Shown here one piece after another: positions 1 to 5,382 of a stretch of DNA of 5,529 nucleotides. The notes under the pieces are model-generated. The model did not search any database. It was given only the letters and a program-made list of their open reading frames with translations, and was not told the DNA's origin. How positions within the stretch are numbered: the first letter of the stretch is position 1; every line of letters starts with the position of its first letter. Source of the stretch: Sphingomonas sanxanigenens (GTDB lineage: Bacteria > Pseudomonadota > Alphaproteobacteria > Sphingomonadales > Sphingomonadaceae); the NCBI GenBank assembly GCA_003240855.1, contig QFNN01000149.1, positions 1-5,529 on the forward strand. Reading direction: 5' to 3'. The position numbers were made by a program, and so were the translations under genes.

Positions 1-227
1 GCATGGCCCATATGGATGTCGCCATTGGCGTAGGGCGGGCCGTCGTGAAGGATGAAGCGCTCGCGCCCCGCGCGCTGCTCGCGCAGTCGCTGGTAGAGGC
101 CGATCTTCTCCCACCGTTCCAGAATCGCCGGTTCCTTGGCGGCGAGGCCGGCCTTCATGGGGAACTCGGTCTTCGGCAGGAAGACGGTGTCGCGCCAGTC
201 GCGCGTGCTTTCGGGTGCGTCGGTCAT
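1..227 (-). CDS. ileS: Isoleucyl-tRNA synthetase, N-terminal part (runs off the left edge)
   Basis: Class I aminoacyl-tRNA synthetase that charges tRNA-Ile with isoleucine in the cytoplasm. Only the first 75 complete codons are present. They read as a typical IleS N-terminus: MTDAPESTRDWRDTVFLPKT at residues 1-20, then the conserved FPMKAGLAAKEP block (about 22-33), and HDGPPYANGDIHMGH at residues 61-75. The last four residues (HMGH) are the class I HIGH nucleotide-binding signature, and the window edge falls right after it. The ATG at 225-227 fits the usual IleS start. No Shine-Dalgarno sequence precedes it; a perfect hairpin occupies that space instead. The gene lies 54 nt after a small secreted-protein gene and downstream of ribF, a gene that often neighbours ileS. 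Identity is near certain; the rest of the protein cannot be judged here. Confidence 0.97.
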   Translation of the reverse strand, partial: MTDAPESTRDWRDTVFLPKTEFPMKAGLAAKEPAILERWEKIGLYQRLREQRAGRERFILHDGPPYANGDIHMGH

Positions 228-228
228 G

Positions 229-265
229 GGTGCGCGGGGATTAGCGAAGCTTTGCCCCGCGCACC
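229..265 (-). promoter_or_regulatory. Perfect 11-bp hairpin abutting the ileS start codon
   Basis: Seen in sequence: GGTGCGCGGGG at 229-239 pairs perfectly with CCCCGCGCACC at 255-265 around a 15-nt AT-richer loop. In the ileS mRNA the stem ends one base before the ATG at 227. No T-run follows, so it is not a standard intrinsic terminator for the upstream gene. No purine-rich ribosome site exists between the stem and the start codon. It could end or pause transcription, block ileS translation until melted, or protect an mRNA end. Which of these applies is inference. Confidence 0.55.
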
Positions 266-281
266 AGCCCCCCGGTTTCGA

Positions 282-797
282 TCAGGCGATCGCGGCCGCC
301 GGCCGGCGACGGCGCGCCGCCGCCCCGGCCAGCCCGAAGCCGGCGATCATCATCGCCCAGCTCGCGGGTTCGGGCACTGCGTCGATCGACAGGCGGTAAT
401 GGACGGGCGTGAAGCCCTGGAACACGCCGGAGATCGTCATCGAGGCGGTCGCATAGGCGGCGGGATCGCCCAGCGGCTTCACGGCGTCGAGCAGATAGGC
501 GCCGAGCGTGCTCGACGTCGCGAAATAATTGGCGGTGCTGACGGCATCGTTCCAGCCGCCGCCGGCGATCGGCGTATAGGCGTGGCGCGTGACCGTGACG
601 TAGAAGTCGCCGACCGCGCTGAACGTGCCGTTGAAGGCGTAGCGCGACGACAGGTCCGCGCTCGAATAGGTGGGCGAGGACCAGTTGAACAAAATGACCG
701 GCCCCATGGGCGAGACATCGCCCTCGAATACAGCGGCGCTGGTCGGAGCCGCAGAGGCGAACATTGCGGCGACGCATAGTGAAATTGCACGAATCAT
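282..797 (-). CDS. Small secreted PEPxxWA-CTERM sorting-domain protein
   Basis: Predicted exported protein of 171 residues and unknown function. Residues 1-22 form a signal peptide: MIRAIS, a hydrophobic stretch of about 7-16, and a likely cleavage after SAA near residue 22. The mature part (23-140) is rich in Ser, Thr, Gly, Ala and aromatic residues and has no Cys, as in extracellular beta-rich proteins. The C-terminus has the full tripartite sorting tail: VPEPASWA at 141-148, a hydrophobic helix with MMIAGFGLAGAAA to about 161, then RRRR at 162-165. In this family the tail is recognised by an exosortase and removed or used for anchoring. I chose the ATG at 797 because GGGGG (805-809) precedes it by 7 nt and it places the signal peptide first; the frame stays open up to 938, but that part reads as non-coding. 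It lies between ribF and ileS. The mature domain was not recognised. Confidence 0.85.
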   Translation of the reverse strand: MIRAISLCVAAMFASAAPTSAAVFEGDVSPMGPVILFNWSSPTYSSADLSSRYAFNGTFSAVGDFYVTVTRHAYTPIAGGGWNDAVSTANYFATSSTLGAYLLDAVKPLGDPAAYATASMTISGVFQGFTPVHYRLSIDAVPEPASWAMMIAGFGLAGAAARRRRPAAAIA

Positions 798-804
798 CTG
801 ATTA

Positions 805-809
805 CCCCC
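805..809 (-). promoter_or_regulatory. Ribosome binding site that fixes the PEPxxWA gene start
   Basis: On the coding strand a GGGGG run lies 7 nt before the ATG at 795-797. The frame stays open upstream to position 938, overlapping ribF, so this site and the signal peptide that begins at this ATG decide the start. Confidence 0.6.
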
Positions 810-817
810 AATAATTC

Positions 818-840
818 CGCCGCGCACTGTCAGCGCGGCG
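818..840 (-). other. 8-bp GC hairpin in the ribF to PEPxxWA gene spacer
   Basis: CGCCGCGC at 818-825 pairs perfectly with GCGCGGCG at 833-840 around a 7-nt loop. It lies in the 95-nt spacer after the ribF stop and just upstream of the GGGGG ribosome site of the next gene. No T-tract follows on the minus strand (the next bases read GAATTATTGGGGG), so it is at best a weak terminator, pause or mRNA-stability element. GC-rich DNA gives such stems by chance fairly often. Confidence 0.35.
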
Positions 841-892
841 CGGCGTCGGGATCGGATGAACGCGACATCGTCCCGAAAAGGGATGCGTCTGG

Positions 893-1831
893 TTAATTTT
901 TCGGGGATGATGCGAGGATCGCGCGCGCTTCGGCGCAATCCCGCCCGATCTGCGCTTTCAGCGCGTCGAGGCTATCGAACTTCGCTTCGGGGCGGAGAAA
1001 GTGGCGCAGCTCCACTTCGATGCGCTGGCCATAGAGATCGCCCGAGAAATCGAAGAAATAGGGTTCGAGCAGTTCCTTGGGCGGATCGAAGGTCGGGCGG
1101 ATGCCGAGGCTCGCCGCGCCGTCGAGCAATTGGCCGTCGGGCAGGCGGCCCCTGACCGCATAGACGCCGTAGCGCGGGCGCAGATAGGGGCCGAGCGCGA
1201 GATTCGCCGTCGGGTATCCGATCGTCCGGCCCAGCGCGTCGCCATGCTGGACGACGCCCTCGATCGCGAAGGGGCGGGTGAGGAGGCGCGTCGCCGTTTC
1301 GCAGTCGCCGGCCTCCAGCGCCTCGCGGATGCGGCTGGAAGATATGGTCTCGCCGCCCGCTGCGACGGGCGTCACCGTCTCGACCAGAAATTGATAGTCA
1401 TGCCCCAGCTCGGCGAGGATGCGCGTATTGCCGTCGCGCCCCTTGCCGAACGTGAAGTCCTCGCCGGTGACGACGCCCGCCGCGCCGATCGTCCGGATCA
1501 GCCGCTCGGTCACGAATTCGCGCGCGTTCAGCCCGGCCAGTTCCGCGTCGAAGCGAAAGACGATCATCGCGTCGGCCCCGGCCTCGGCGAACAGCCGCTC
1601 GCGCTGGTCGAGCGTGGTCAGGCGGAACGGCGGGGCGTCGGGCTTGAAGAAGCGCACGGGATGCGGGTCGAAGGTCGCGACCAGCACGGGCCGATGCTCG
1701 GCGCGCGCCATGGCGACGGCGCGGCCGACCACAGCCTGATGGCCGAGATGAAATCCGTCGAAATTGCCGAGCGCGACGATCCCGCCGCGCAGATGCGAAG
1801 GGACCGGCGCGGCTCCGTCGAGGCGCTCCAT
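893..1831 (-). CDS. ribF: Bifunctional riboflavin kinase / FAD synthetase
   Basis: Makes FMN from riboflavin and ATP, then FAD from FMN and ATP, in the cytoplasm. With the start chosen here it is 312 residues, normal for the family. The N-terminal adenylyltransferase half shows GNFDGFHLGHQ (22-32, the HIGH-like nucleotide site), ATFDPHP (52-58) and SSSRIRE (164-170). The C-terminal kinase half shows GRTIGYPTAN (201-210, with the PTAN Mg-ATP motif), GIRPTF (243-248), and ELLEPYFFDFSGDLYG with E256 in the position of the catalytic Glu. No key residue is missing. I chose the ATG at 1829-1831 because homology-like sequence begins there. The frame stays open to 1927, but that extension is encoded by a palindromic repeat. 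No clear Shine-Dalgarno sequence precedes the chosen ATG; a TATAGC 9 nt upstream could be a -10 element of a nearly leaderless mRNA, which is speculative. Confidence 0.96.
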   Translation of the reverse strand: MERLDGAAPVPSHLRGGIVALGNFDGFHLGHQAVVGRAVAMARAEHRPVLVATFDPHPVRFFKPDAPPFRLTTLDQRERLFAEAGADAMIVFRFDAELAGLNAREFVTERLIRTIGAAGVVTGEDFTFGKGRDGNTRILAELGHDYQFLVETVTPVAAGGETISSSRIREALEAGDCETATRLLTRPFAIEGVVQHGDALGRTIGYPTANLALGPYLRPRYGVYAVRGRLPDGQLLDGAASLGIRPTFDPPKELLEPYFFDFSGDLYGQRIEVELRHFLRPEAKFDSLDALKAQIGRDCAEARAILASSPKN

Positions 1832-1882
1832 GCGCGCGCTATAGTCGGTGCGGCGCGGGAATCCATCCCTCGCGTGCCGTTT

Positions 1883-1970
1883 CGTCATTGCGAGCGCAGC
1901 GCGGCAATCCAGATCGACGTCCGACATCGCAGATGGATTGCGTCGTCGGCTCCGCCTCCTCGCAATGACG
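1883..1970. repeat. Palindromic intergenic repeat (CGTCATTGCGAG type)
   Basis: An imperfect inverted repeat of 88 bp. The outer arms CGTCATTGCGAG (1883-1894) and CTCGCAATGACG (1959-1970) are perfect 12-bp complements. Inner arms GCAATCCA (1904-1911) and TGGATTGC (1934-1941) pair over 8 bp. The segments between them differ in length (9 and 17 nt), so the stem would have an asymmetric internal loop. From memory, CGTCATTGCGAGCG...GCAATCC elements are dispersed, multi-copy repeats in many alphaproteobacterial genomes; copy number cannot be seen here. It fills most of the 146-nt spacer between the dipeptidase stop and the ribF start, where it could also act as a transcript-end structure. Confidence 0.75.
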
Positions 1971-1977
1971 GCGGGGT

Positions 1978-3153
1978 TTATTGCTGCGGCAGGTTCTGCA
2001 TCAGCAGGCGCAGCGTGTTGCCGCCCATCACCGCGCGAATCTCGTCGTCGGTGAAGCCCCGGTCGATCAGCGCCTGGGTGATCTGGGCGAGCTGCGAGCT
2101 GTCGAACGCCGTCGTGACCGCGCCGTCATAGTCGCTGCCCAGCCCGACATGCGCGATGCCGACGAGATCGCGGACATGCGCGATCGCCTTGGCGATCGAG
2201 GCGGGCGAGATATCACATACCGCGCCGTCCCAGTAACCGATGCCCACCACGCCGCCGGTGCGCGCGACGCCCCTGATTTCCTCGTCGGTCAGGTTGCGGT
2301 TGACCTTGCACGTCGCCTGCACGCCGCCATGGCTGGAGACGACGGGCTTTTTCGCCATGGCGAGGATGTCGGCGACGGCGGCGTGGCTCGAATGGGCGAT
2401 GTCGACGATCATGCCCTTGGCCTCCATCGCGCGCACCGCCTGCCGGCCGAGCGGGGTGAGGCCGCCCTTGGCGACGCCGTGCATCGATCCTGCCAGTTCG
2501 TTATCGAAGAAATGGGCCAGCCCCGCCATGCGGAAGCCGGCGTCGTAGAGCGTGTCGAGATTGTCGATCCTGCCTTCCAGGTCCTGCAGCCCCTCGATCG
2601 AGAGCATGGCCCCCGTCACCTGCCGGCCCTTCGCCCGGTCGGCGAGCAGGCGGCGCAGGTCGGTCGCGCTGCGGACGATGCGCAGATGCCCGTTCGATCC
2701 CGCCTCGGCGCGGCGCAGCTTCTCCGCGTGCCACAGCGAACGCTGGAGCAACGAACCCCAGGTGCGCGGCGGCTGGAGCTGTGCGACAGCGAGCAGGGTG
2801 ATATTGTCGCTGTCCGCGCCATTGGCGTCGTAATTCTGGCCCTTGGGCGTCTTGGTGACCGAGGAGAAAACCTGCAGCGCGACATTCCCCGCCATCAGGC
2901 GCGGCAGATCGACCTGCCCGCGATCGGCGTGATCGAGCAGGTTTCGGCTCCACAGCAGCGTATCGGCGTGGGTGTCGGCGATCTGCAGGCTCTTGTGGAG
3001 CGCCGCCGCGCGGGGCGAGACGGTCAACAGGCCCCTGGGCGTCACCTTGTTCATCCCGCGCTCGACGACGCCGGGCGCAAGCGTGAAGAACAGGATGGCG
3101 GCGAGGATGAGCAGCAGGACGATCGCGAACATGGTCTTGCGCGGTCTGGTCAT
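1978..3153 (-). CDS. Membrane-anchored M19 (renal-type) dipeptidase
   Basis: Zinc metallo-dipeptidase of peptidase family M19, amidohydrolase fold, 391 residues. Residues 1-6 (MTRPRK) are basic and 7-25 form one hydrophobic helix (FAIVLLLILAAILFFTLA) without a lipobox or clear cleavage site, so I infer an inner-membrane anchor with the enzyme facing the periplasm. Metal-site residues match the family: DTHAD at 60-64 (H62, D64), the Glu of SIEG (E186), IAHSS (H254), SSHGG (H275) and GLGSDYDG (D341). GGNTLRL (377-383) is the usual C-terminal family block. The start is backed by GGAGGGG 6 nt upstream. Likely substrates are dipeptides, possibly with D-amino acids or peptidoglycan fragments; some relatives act on beta-lactams or other amides, so the substrate is open. 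It follows folA by 94 nt on the same strand, and that spacer shows no clear promoter or terminator. Confidence 0.94.
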   Translation of the reverse strand: MTRPRKTMFAIVLLLILAAILFFTLAPGVVERGMNKVTPRGLLTVSPRAAALHKSLQIADTHADTLLWSRNLLDHADRGQVDLPRLMAGNVALQVFSSVTKTPKGQNYDANGADSDNITLLAVAQLQPPRTWGSLLQRSLWHAEKLRRAEAGSNGHLRIVRSATDLRRLLADRAKGRQVTGAMLSIEGLQDLEGRIDNLDTLYDAGFRMAGLAHFFDNELAGSMHGVAKGGLTPLGRQAVRAMEAKGMIVDIAHSSHAAVADILAMAKKPVVSSHGGVQATCKVNRNLTDEEIRGVARTGGVVGIGYWDGAVCDISPASIAKAIAHVRDLVGIAHVGLGSDYDGAVTTAFDSSQLAQITQALIDRGFTDDEIRAVMGGNTLRLLMQNLPQQ

Positions 3154-3159
3154 TGCTTT

Positions 3160-3166
3160 CCCCTCC
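3160..3166 (-). promoter_or_regulatory. Strong Shine-Dalgarno site of the dipeptidase gene
   Basis: On the coding strand GGAGGGG is followed by 6 nt and then the ATG at 3151-3153. It is the strongest ribosome site in the window and supports the start that puts the basic residues and membrane helix at the N-terminus. Confidence 0.75.
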
Positions 3167-3247
3167 GTTCGGGCCGATCCCGCCGAGGCCCTTTTTCCCG
3201 CCCTTTGGTCGCAGAAGCGCGCGGCTTCGACAAGCAGGGCGAGGGGC

Positions 3248-3700
3248 TTATCTTTCCAGCGTCACAAAGCTGTGCGTGTCGAAATCCTCGCGCGCGGTTT
3301 CGCGCCAGCCGGTAAAAGCGGGCAGATGCGTGTCGCCTTCCGGATCGGCATGGACTTCGGTCAGCTCGATCCGGTCGGCGAAGGGCAGGAACAGGCGGTA
3401 GATTTCGGCGCCGCCGATGATCGAGGCGCGCGGACCGCCCGCCAGCGCCAGCGCCGCTTCGACATCATGGACCACTTCCGCGCCTTCCGCCCGCCAGTCG
3501 CCGCGTGTCAGCACGATGTGGCGGCGGCCGGGCAGCAGGCCGGGCAGGCTCTCGAAGGTCTTGCGCCCCATGATCATCGGCGCGCCCTGCGTCAGCGCCT
3601 TGAAACGCCTGAGGTCGGCGGGCAGGCGCCACGGCATCGCGCCGTCACGGCCGATCACGCCATTGTCGGCGCGCGCCACCACCATGATGATTTCGGGCAT
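3248..3700 (-). CDS. folA: Dihydrofolate reductase
   Basis: Reduces 7,8-dihydrofolate to tetrahydrofolate with NADPH in the cytoplasm, restoring the cofactor that ThyA oxidises. With the chosen start it is 150 residues, close to the usual chromosomal bacterial length of about 160. Family features in order: NGVIG (13-17), PWRLPADLRRFK (23-34) with D29 as the acidic substrate-binding residue, MGRKTFESLP (44-53), LPGR with R59 for the folate glutamate, IIGGAEIY (94-101) and T114 in the ELTEV block. All active-site positions are present. The ATG at 3698-3700 has GGAAA 5 nt upstream. An alternative TTG at 3719-3721 would add seven residues (MTGPEIA) and overlap the thyA stop as TTGA; that start would imply tight translational coupling and cannot be excluded. 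It directly follows thyA, the usual partner. Confidence 0.97.
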   Translation of the reverse strand: MPEIIMVVARADNGVIGRDGAMPWRLPADLRRFKALTQGAPMIMGRKTFESLPGLLPGRRHIVLTRGDWRAEGAEVVHDVEAALALAGGPRASIIGGAEIYRLFLPFADRIELTEVHADPEGDTHLPAFTGWRETAREDFDTHSFVTLER

Positions 3701-3717
3701 CGCGATTTCCGGACCGG

Positions 3718-4512
3718 TCAAACCGCGACCGGCGCCTTGATATGCGCCTGCGCCTCATAGCCGACGAGGCGGAAATCCTCATAGTCATAGGCGTCGATCG
3801 ACGGCGGCTTGCGCAGGATTTCGAGTTTGGGCAGCGCGCCCGGCTCGCGCGATAGCTGCTCGCGCGCCTGATCGAGATGGTTGGAATAAAGGTGGCAGTC
3901 GCCGCCCGTCCAGATGAACTCGCCCGGTTCCAGCCCCGTCTGTTGCGCCAGCATGTGAGTGAGCAGCGCATAGCTCGCAATGTTGAACGGCACGCCCAGG
4001 AAGATGTCGGCCGAGCGCTGGTAAAGCTGGAGCGACAGCCGGCCGTTGGCGACATGGCACTGGAACAGGCAGTGGCACGGCGCCAGCGCCATCGCGTGAA
4101 GATCGCCGGGGTTCCACGCCGATACGATCATGCGGCGGCTGGCGGGATTGACCTTCAGCGTCTCGATCAGCTCGGCGATCTGGTCGACATGGCCGCCGTC
4201 GCTTGTCGCCCAGTCGCGCCATTGCTTGCCATAGACGGGGCCGAGATCGCCGTCCTCGCGCGCCCATTCGTCCCAGATGCTGACCTTGCGGTCCTGCAGC
4301 CATTTGACGTTGGTGTCGCCGCGCAGGAACCACAGCAGCTCGACGATGATCGATCGCAGGTGCAGCTTCTTGGTGGTGAGGACGGGAAAGCCCTCGGCCA
4401 GATCGAAGCGCATCTGGTGCCCGAACACCGATCGCGTGCCCACCCCGGTGCGGTCGTCCTGGATCGCGCCATGATCGAGCGCGCGCTGCATGAGATCGAG
4501 ATATTGGCGCAT
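3718..4512 (-). CDS. thyA: Thymidylate synthase
   Basis: Converts dUMP to dTMP using 5,10-methylene-tetrahydrofolate as both one-carbon donor and reductant, giving dihydrofolate; acts as a cytoplasmic dimer. It has 264 residues, the same as the E. coli enzyme, and its key residues fall at the same numbers: R21 (DDRTGVGT), R126 and R127 (ASRRMIVSAWNP), nucleophile C146 in APCHCLFQ, D169 in QRSADIFLGVPFN, N177, and H207 and Y209 in DCHLYSNH. Nothing is missing or shifted. The ATG at 4510-4512 has GAAGGG 4 nt upstream. The stop TGA (3718-3720) lies 17 nt before the chosen folA start, so the two genes are almost certainly co-transcribed. The 70-nt spacer upstream of thyA is very GC-rich and holds only a weak possible stem right after the methyltransferase stop. 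Confidence 0.98.
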   Translation of the reverse strand: MRQYLDLMQRALDHGAIQDDRTGVGTRSVFGHQMRFDLAEGFPVLTTKKLHLRSIIVELLWFLRGDTNVKWLQDRKVSIWDEWAREDGDLGPVYGKQWRDWATSDGGHVDQIAELIETLKVNPASRRMIVSAWNPGDLHAMALAPCHCLFQCHVANGRLSLQLYQRSADIFLGVPFNIASYALLTHMLAQQTGLEPGEFIWTGGDCHLYSNHLDQAREQLSREPGALPKLEILRKPPSIDAYDYEDFRLVGYEAQAHIKAPVAV

Positions 4513-4582
4513 GCCGCCCTTCTATGGCGCGGGCGCGGGCAGGCCAAGGGGAGATTGGGGCGGGAGGCGCCGCGCGCGCCCC

Positions 4583-5380
4583 TCAATTCGCGCAGGCGGC
4601 GATCGTCTCCGGGTCGGGGCGCGGGCCGACGGCTTCATAGGCGGCGAGATAGCCGCCCGCGCTCGGCATCGCCTGCATGTCGACGCGGCGATAGCCGACG
4701 GCGGCGAACTCGCAGTCGAGCAGCGTGTGCGGCGTGCCATGCTTGTTGGTCGGGCGATCGGCGTCGACCACGATCACGCGCCCGCCCGCGCGCAGCGCCG
4801 GGCGGAGGTTCCACAGAAACTCGTAGGGCGAAGCGATCTCATGATACATGTGAACCATGAGGATGCGGTCGAAGCTGTTTTCGGGCAGCATCGGGTTGGC
4901 CGGCTCGCCCAGTTTCACGCTGACATTGTCGAGCCGCTCCCGGTTGACGCGTTCGGCCAGCGCATCGCGGACGCTGGGCACGATGTCCTGCGCCAGCACA
5001 CGGCCCTTGGCGCCCACGCGCGCGGCGAGGCGGATGGTGTAATAGCCTTCGCCCGCGCCGATGTCGGCCACGGTCATGCCCTGCTCGATGCCGGCGCGGT
5101 CCATCACCTCGCGCGCCTCGCTCAGCCGGTCGCGCGCTTCCTCGTTCGACCAGCGGCTCGACACGATCGGCGCGACGGGGCGGGCGGCGACGGGGAAGCG
5201 TGGATCGGGGCCGGCGGCCTCGTGGCTGTTATTGCCCGTGGGCGCGACCTTGCATGCGGCGAGGGCCAGCAGAGCGGCAATGGCTGCCGTTCGTCCCGAG
5301 CGCAGTCGAGGGACGCCCGCGCGATACCCAACGTCCCTCGACCGCGCTTGGGACGAACGGAAGGGAGCGGGCGATCCCAC
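4583..5380 (-). CDS. Class I SAM-dependent methyltransferase with lipoprotein-like N-terminus
   Basis: A predicted methyltransferase of 265 residues with an unknown substrate. The Rossmann-type SAM domain starts near residue 80: motif I VADIGAGEGYYT (104-115), acidic residue D132 in LAQDIV at the end of strand 2, the FDRILMVHMYHEI block (170-182), then LRPALRAGGRVIVVDAD (192-208). The N-terminus reads TAAIAALLALAAC (31-43), a hydrophobic stretch ending in a lipobox LAAC with C43, followed by a flexible Gly/Pro/Ala-rich stretch; this suggests a lipidated or exported protein. The only ordinary in-frame start before the lipobox is a GTG at 5378-5380, 2 nt after the prfB stop, with a poorly placed GAGGA 12 nt upstream. 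Residues 8-30 or so are encoded by a palindromic repeat. A GTG at residue 73 would give a cytoplasmic form of 193 residues. The fold assignment is firm; start, location and substrate are not. Confidence 0.85.
   Translation of the reverse strand: MGSPAPFRSSQARSRDVGYRAGVPRLRSGRTAAIAALLALAACKVAPTGNNSHEAAGPDPRFPVAARPVAPIVSSRWSNEEARDRLSEAREVMDRAGIEQGMTVADIGAGEGYYTIRLAARVGAKGRVLAQDIVPSVRDALAERVNRERLDNVSVKLGEPANPMLPENSFDRILMVHMYHEIASPYEFLWNLRPALRAGGRVIVVDADRPTNKHGTPHTLLDCEFAAVGYRRVDMQAMPSAGGYLAAYEAVGPRPDPETIAACAN
5287..5360. repeat. Long palindromic repeat (CCGTTCGTCCC type) within the methyltransferase 5' end
   Basis: Two 29-nt arms, 5287-5315 and 5332-5360, are reverse complements at 27 of 29 positions, separated by a 16-nt loop. 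The outer ends read CCGTTCGTCCC and GGGACGAACGG. Arms built on GTTCGTCC...GTCGA.GGACG are, from memory, a common dispersed intergenic repeat in sphingomonads; this cannot be confirmed from one copy. It is a different family from the repeat at 1883-1970. As RNA it would be one of the most stable hairpins in the window, beginning about 17 nt after the methyltransferase GTG and ending just before the hydrophobic part of its signal peptide. It could serve as the end structure of the prfB message. Confidence 0.8.
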
Positions 5381-5382
5381 GG

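Noticed and set aside
228..281. T-box leader for ileS
   Set aside because: The 54-nt spacer is too short for the T-box specifier and antiterminator domains, and no T-box consensus is seen; alphaproteobacteria rarely use them.
3..779. A 258-residue plus-strand open frame
   Set aside because: It is antisense to ileS and the PEPxxWA gene. It is Arg/Gly/Ala-rich with no recognisable domain; high-GC third positions create such long open frames opposite real genes.
798..938. N-terminal extension of the PEPxxWA protein up to position 938
   Set aside because: It overlaps the ribF 3' end, is Arg-rich, and would bury the signal peptide. A good ribosome site precedes the internal ATG at 797.
1883..1970. 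Insertion sequence or MITE between the dipeptidase gene and ribF
   Set aside because: The inverted arms fit a small palindromic repeat. No flanking target-site duplication was evident and there is no transposase-sized content.
3154..3247. Promoter or terminator between folA and the dipeptidase gene
   Set aside because: No convincing -35/-10 pair was found, and the only stem (GAAGC with GCTTC) is 5 bp and lacks a T-tract. Only the Shine-Dalgarno site is supported.
1001..3315. Long plus-strand open frames (1001-2131 and 1981-3315)
   Set aside because: They mirror ribF and the M19 dipeptidase, whose motifs are intact on the minus strand. The plus-strand products are rich in Arg, Asp and Ala and show no family motif or signal.
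4513..4582. Intrinsic terminator between the methyltransferase gene and thyA
   Set aside because: Only a short GC stem with one wobble follows the stop, and no T-run comes after it. GC-rich sequence gives such stems by chance.
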